This document shows, one piece after another, positions 60,992 to 64,000 of a stretch of DNA of 64,000 bases. A program made the translations under genes and the position numbers. The notes beneath the pieces are model-generated. The model worked only from the letters and a program-made list of their open reading frames with translations. It was not told where the DNA came from and ran no database searches. The stretch's first letter is position 1, and each line of letters begins with the position of its first letter. The stretch is from Terrimonas rubra (GTDB lineage: Bacteria > Bacteroidota > Bacteroidia > Chitinophagales > Chitinophagaceae): assembly GCF_042686025.1 (NCBI RefSeq), contig NZ_JBHUOZ010000001.1, forward strand, positions 806,001 through 870,000. The letters run 5' to 3'.

Positions 60992-61092
60992 CTGAAGGGC
61001 TGCCCGATGGAAGCGGCACACCGGACGCAGGACCGGGGTACAGCGTACAGCGGGAACCACAGTTGAATAGTATTACTGCAGCTGACAGCCCC
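60992..61092 (+). repeat. Interspersed family A element, copy A4
   Basis: Begins CTGAAGGGCTGCCCGATGGA, has GTACAGCGGGAAC in the middle and ends ATTACTGCAGCTGACAGCCC. It lies between the divergent universal stress and padR genes, 80 bases before the PadR operator. Confidence 0.82.
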
Positions 61093-61175
61093 TAAATAAA
61101 AAATTTTAAACCCCTCCCCGTTTTTACCATTTGTCCTTTAAAAAATGCAGTTCGCCCAGATTTTTTGCAAAATCA

Positions 61176-61217
61176 CAGTACTTTGCATTGCATAGTACTG
61201 AATATTCACTATGTTTG
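61176..61217 (+). promoter_or_regulatory. padR promoter with overlapping operator
   Basis: A 25-base dyad, CAGTACTTTGCA-T-TGCATAGTACTG (one mismatch), lies at 61176-61200. Inside it TTG at 61188-61190 is exactly 19 bases upstream of TATGTTTG (61210-61217), a perfect -7 box. A repressor on the dyad would cover the -33 element. PadR proteins commonly repress their own operons, so this is the likely PadR site. Confidence 0.7.
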
Positions 61218-61307
61218 TGTTGTGAATGTGATTAACCAGTACAGCTTTTTAAGTGAAAACAACTGTAACTGACTGAAAATTAAACAGATAATAAAAACGA
61301 ACACCAG

Positions 61308-61652
61308 ATGAACATCGATAATACACAGAGCCAGATGCGGAAGGGAATACTGGAGTTTTGTATTCTTTCCATCATTAAACGGGGTGAAGCCTACCCCGGC
61401 GATATAGTAGAGGAGATGAAGGCGGCCGGATTGCAGATCTTGGAAGGCACCCTTTACCCACTGCTTACCCGCTTAAAGAACGCCGAAATGCTTACTTATA
61501 AATGGGTGGAAAGTAAAGGCGGGCCGCCCCGAAAATATTTTTCGCTGACACCCATTGGCGAGGAGTTTTACCAGAAACTGGAACAAACCTGGGTGGAGCT
61601 GGCCAACGGCGTAAACCAATTAAGTAATAAGGAAACAACTACCAATAACTAA
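61308..61652 (+). CDS. PadR family transcriptional regulator
   Basis: A 114-residue winged-helix repressor: RKGILEFCILSIIKRGEAYP, ILEGTLYPLLTRLKNAEML and GPPRKYFSLTPIGEEF. It belongs to the short PadR-s2 type, with a helix for dimerisation after the wing. It is followed after 15 bases by the PspC-domain gene; the pair is common in Bacteroidota, where PadR likely senses envelope stress or a hydrophobic ligand. The dyad at 61176-61200 is its probable operator. Confidence 0.95.
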   Translation: MNIDNTQSQMRKGILEFCILSIIKRGEAYPGDIVEEMKAAGLQILEGTLYPLLTRLKNAEMLTYKWVESKGGPPRKYFSLTPIGEEFYQKLEQTWVELANGVNQLSNKETTTNN

Positions 61653-61667
61653 TTAAAATATACCGGG

Positions 61668-63896
61668 ATGAAAAAGATTATCAACATAAACTTAAGCGGA
61701 AGGGTAATACCTATCGAAGACAGTGCCTACCAGCAACTGCAACAGTACCTGGAAAGCCTGCGCAAACATTTTGCGAATGAAGAGGGCCGCGATGAGATCA
61801 TTAATGATATTGAATCGCGTATTGCCGAGTTAATGAATGAGCATATCCGTAAAGGTGCTGCTCATATAAGCGATGAGTACGTACAGGAAATTATCAATAC
61901 CATGGGCCGCCCCGAAGATTTTGATGAGGCCGAAGCCGAGTTTGAAAGACAGGCTACCGGCAGCAGCTCATCCCAGGGCAGTTCTTCCGGCAACTACCAG
62001 CAGTCACGTTTTTCATCGAGAAGGTTTTACCGCGATGTAAACGATAAGTTTATTGGTGGTGTGTGTAGCGGCCTGGCCTCCTACCTGAATGTTGACCCTG
62101 CGATTGTACGTATCATATTTGCCATACTTGCTTTTGGCGGCTGGGGCTCCGGCTTCCTGATCTATATCCTGCTGTGGATATTTGTTCCGGCCAAGGATGT
62201 GGAAAGCTATAGCGGTAAACGTTTGTACCGTAACCCCGATGATAAGGTAATAGGTGGCGTAGCCGGTGGTTTAGCGGCTTATTTTGACCGCAAGACCTGG
62301 GAGATGCGTTTAATATTTGTAGCACCCCTTATCCTGAGCGCCCTTTCCGGTCCGTTCTTTATTCCTAATATCTTCTTCGGTTCATTAAGCGGTACATTCC
62401 TGTTGGCTTATATCATTTTATGGATCGTATTACCCGAGGCCAACTCGCCTTACCAGAAGATGGAGATGCGTGGCGAGCAGGTAGATATTAACAGTATTAA
62501 GAATAATGTACAGGAAGGTTACAGCAATGTGAAACAGCGGGTGAAAGAGTGGAGCAAGGAAGTAGCACAAACAGCGGAAGAGCTGGGTGAGAAAGCAAAG
62601 ACCTTTAGCCAGACAAGAGGCCGTGAATTTGGCAACGAGTTTTCCAACACCATTAACCGCAGCACCAATGGTATCGGTCATGCGTTTGGCGTATTGTTCA
62701 AAGCCTTTTTCTTTATCATATTCGGTTCCATCGCCTTCGGTTTGTTTGTAGCCATCATGTCATTGTTCTTTGGCGGTTTAGCCTGGTGGCCTATGAGTAA
62801 TTTTATATGGACCAGCGGCACCCAGCAATGGCTTACCTGGGCAACCATTATCCTGTTTTTCCTGGTGCCTATCATTGCTTTTATTACCTGGATCATCCGC
62901 AGGCTGATCAATGCCAGATCGGCTAACAACTATATGGGCTGGATATTCGGTGGCCTGTGGACACTGGGCTGGGTAGCTTTAATGTTTACCATTGCGAGCT
63001 TTGCCAAGGATTTCCGTCAATATGAATCGGTTGAAGTACCAGTGGCCATATCGCCTAATGTTAAAGATCACCTGACCGTTACCGTATCAAAAGAAGAGCT
63101 GAACTATAACGGCAATTTTGGCTGGATCACTGCAGATGAGTGGGAAGGCTGGGACCTGAGCAAGGATAGTTTAAAACTGGCCTGGGTAAGCTTTGAAACC
63201 AAATTAAGCCCCGATGACCAATACCATGTAAGCTTAAAAAAATATGCTGCCGGCAGCGATGAAGCCGATGCCCTTAAACGTGCGGAAGCTTTACAATACA
63301 GCGTAAATGCTTACGATAGTGTAATTGACCTGTCAAACGGCCTGGTAATAAGCAGCAACAGCAAGTTCAGGAACCAGAAAGTGGTGGTAGTAATAGAAGT
63401 GCCGGTTGGTAAAAAACTAAGGTTCCATGAATCAATTAACCGTAAACTGAGCCCTGTTACCATAAAAAGCAGGAGAACCCGCGATGGTAACAGGTTTGAA
63501 ATTCATCGTAGCGAGAATTACTGGTGGCGTTCTAATGTGTACTACACCATGCAGGCCAACGGCCAGCTGGTGGACGAAAGCAGCCCGGTAATGGAATCAA
63601 AGAAACCAGCCGACGGCTACCGTTATTCAGACGGTAATAACCGGGTCACACCCAAAGTAGCAGATACCGTAGAATCTGATATAGAAAAACAGATACGCCA
63701 GGCTAAAGAAAAGAAAGAGGCCATTGAAAGAGAAAAAGAAGAAACAGAGCGCCGGTTAAAAGAACTGGAAAAAATACAGAAAGAAACCAAAAAGCTGGGA
63801 ACCACTTACCAGCAGGCTCCCGCCCGCAAAGAGGCCGTAGCTGACAGATCTTTCGGTATTCCGCCTTCCGTTATCACCATTATCAGCTGGATTTAA
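61668..63896 (+). CDS. PspC domain-containing membrane protein
   Basis: A 742-residue protein. N-terminal cytoplasmic domain (1-90) with IPIEDSAYQQLQQYLESL and EIINTMGRPEDFDEAEA, a HAAS-like fold; two PspC domains (about 118-180, DKFIGGVCSGLASYLNVDP, and 184-262, DKVIGGVAGGLAAYFDRK); a helical linker; four to five further membrane helices (about 340-450); a beta-rich extracytoplasmic domain; and a charged coiled coil (about 665-705). PspC proteins monitor membrane integrity. The two genes around it, padR and a secreted protein, form one operon. Confidence 0.9.
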   Translation: MKKIININLSGRVIPIEDSAYQQLQQYLESLRKHFANEEGRDEIINDIESRIAELMNEHIRKGAAHISDEYVQEIINTMGRPEDFDEAEAEFERQATGSSSSQGSSSGNYQQSRFSSRRFYRDVNDKFIGGVCSGLASYLNVDPAIVRIIFAILAFGGWGSGFLIYILLWIFVPAKDVESYSGKRLYRNPDDKVIGGVAGGLAAYFDRKTWEMRLIFVAPLILSALSGPFFIPNIFFGSLSGTFLLAYIILWIVLPEANSPYQKMEMRGEQVDINSIKNNVQEGYSNVKQRVKEWSKEVAQTAEELGEKAKTFSQTRGREFGNEFSNTINRSTNGIGHAFGVLFKAFFFIIFGSIAFGLFVAIMSLFFGGLAWWPMSNFIWTSGTQQWLTWATIILFFLVPIIAFITWIIRRLINARSANNYMGWIFGGLWTLGWVALMFTIASFAKDFRQYESVEVPVAISPNVKDHLTVTVSKEELNYNGNFGWITADEWEGWDLSKDSLKLAWVSFETKLSPDDQYHVSLKKYAAGSDEADALKRAEALQYSVNAYDSVIDLSNGLVISSNSKFRNQKVVVVIEVPVGKKLRFHESINRKLSPVTIKSRRTRDGNRFEIHRSENYWWRSNVYYTMQANGQLVDESSPVMESKKPADGYRYSDGNNRVTPKVADTVESDIEKQIRQAKEKKEAIEREKEETERRLKELEKIQKETKKLGTTYQQAPARKEAVADRSFGIPPSVITIISWI

Positions 63897-63915
63897 TTTA
63901 TAACGCTTTACACAG

Positions 63916-64000
63916 ATGAAAAAGATAAAATTATTAAGCCTGGTACTGCTTGCCGTTATGACCGCTTCAATATTACAGGCACAAAGCAAATACGATACCC
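63916..64000 (+). CDS. Secreted protein, 3' end cut by window
   Basis: Only 28 codons are visible, starting at ATG, 19 bases after the PspC stop. They encode a signal peptide (MKKIKLLSLVLLAVMTASI) with a likely cleavage at LQAQ. In related genomes a DUF2807-type adhesin-like protein often follows PspC genes, but nothing here confirms that. Confidence 0.75.
   Translation, partial: MKKIKLLSLVLLAVMTASILQAQSKYDT

Overview
The window looks like a chromosomal segment of a Bacteroidota bacterium, most likely family Chitinophagaceae (Niastella/Chitinophaga-like). Reasons: moderate GC, promoters of the Bacteroidota type (TTG/TTTG, about 19 bases, then TAnnTTTG), weak Shine-Dalgarno sites, many Bacteroidota-typical families (DUF3127, DUF2480, DUF4421, DUF2891, GH95, GH51, sialate O-acetylesterase), and a CrtYcd/CrtZ/CruF carotenoid cluster. 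The assignment is inference from gene content. There is one assembly gap (98 N) at 46985-47082. I see no complete rRNA or tRNA gene, insertion sequence, prophage or CRISPR array.

Layout. 1-4.0 kb: the end of a short SSB, an AhpD-like protein with a Crp/Fnr regulator, a secreted GH51 arabinofuranosidase, and two convergent gene ends filled with palindromic repeats. 4.0-7.4 kb: RmuC, an FAD oxidoreductase and the SSB-like DUF3127 protein. 7.5-12.9 kb: a minus-strand carotenoid cluster, mmcQ-like, crtI, crtB, then idi, cruF, crtZ, crtYcd. 13-21.6 kb: exonuclease, MtgA, NadR-like kinase, second Crp/Fnr protein, a secreted DUF1444-like protein, DsbD, a LacI-type regulator and a tightly packed hydrolase/ECF sigma/membrane protein operon. 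22.7-29 kb: GH95 fucosidase, a RAYT-like transposase relative whose HUH motif is broken, GH25 lysozyme and MutL. 29-36 kb (minus): a galactonate-type dehydrogenase, a ketosynthase and ACP pair, an ABC exporter and a sialate O-acetylesterase. 36-46.9 kb: OppC-type permease, UvrB, a membrane sulfatase-like enzyme, DUF4421, a class-A beta-lactamase-like hydrolase, a GH9 plus polysaccharide deacetylase fusion and a fatty acid hydroxylase. 47-53 kb: AhpC/AhpD pair, DUF2891, pirin, cystathionine gamma-synthase, two small proteins. 53.4-64 kb: PpiD, Nfu, LptB, GH3-type enzyme, lipoprotein, universal stress protein, and a PadR/PspC operon.

How it works together. The genes fit a free-living, pigmented, polysaccharide-degrading aerobe: secreted glycosidases and an esterase attack plant or animal glycans, the dehydrogenase may feed released deoxy or acidic sugars into metabolism, and peroxiredoxin, AhpD, DsbD and carotenoids handle oxidative stress.

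The most unusual layer is non-coding. At least five families of short interspersed repeats occupy the intergenic regions, and each prefers one gene arrangement. A roughly 100-120 base element (family A, four copies) occurs only between divergent genes. A roughly 55 base element (family B, four copies) sits just after gene 3' ends. Bipartite REP-like palindromes, CCTC/GAGG hairpins and GTAGAG palindromes lie between convergent genes. Arrays of an octamer (TRATTTGG-like) start exactly at stop codons of minus-strand genes and can supply the stop. Together with the HUH-deficient RAYT relative at 25.2-25.8 kb, this is the best candidate here for something undescribed.
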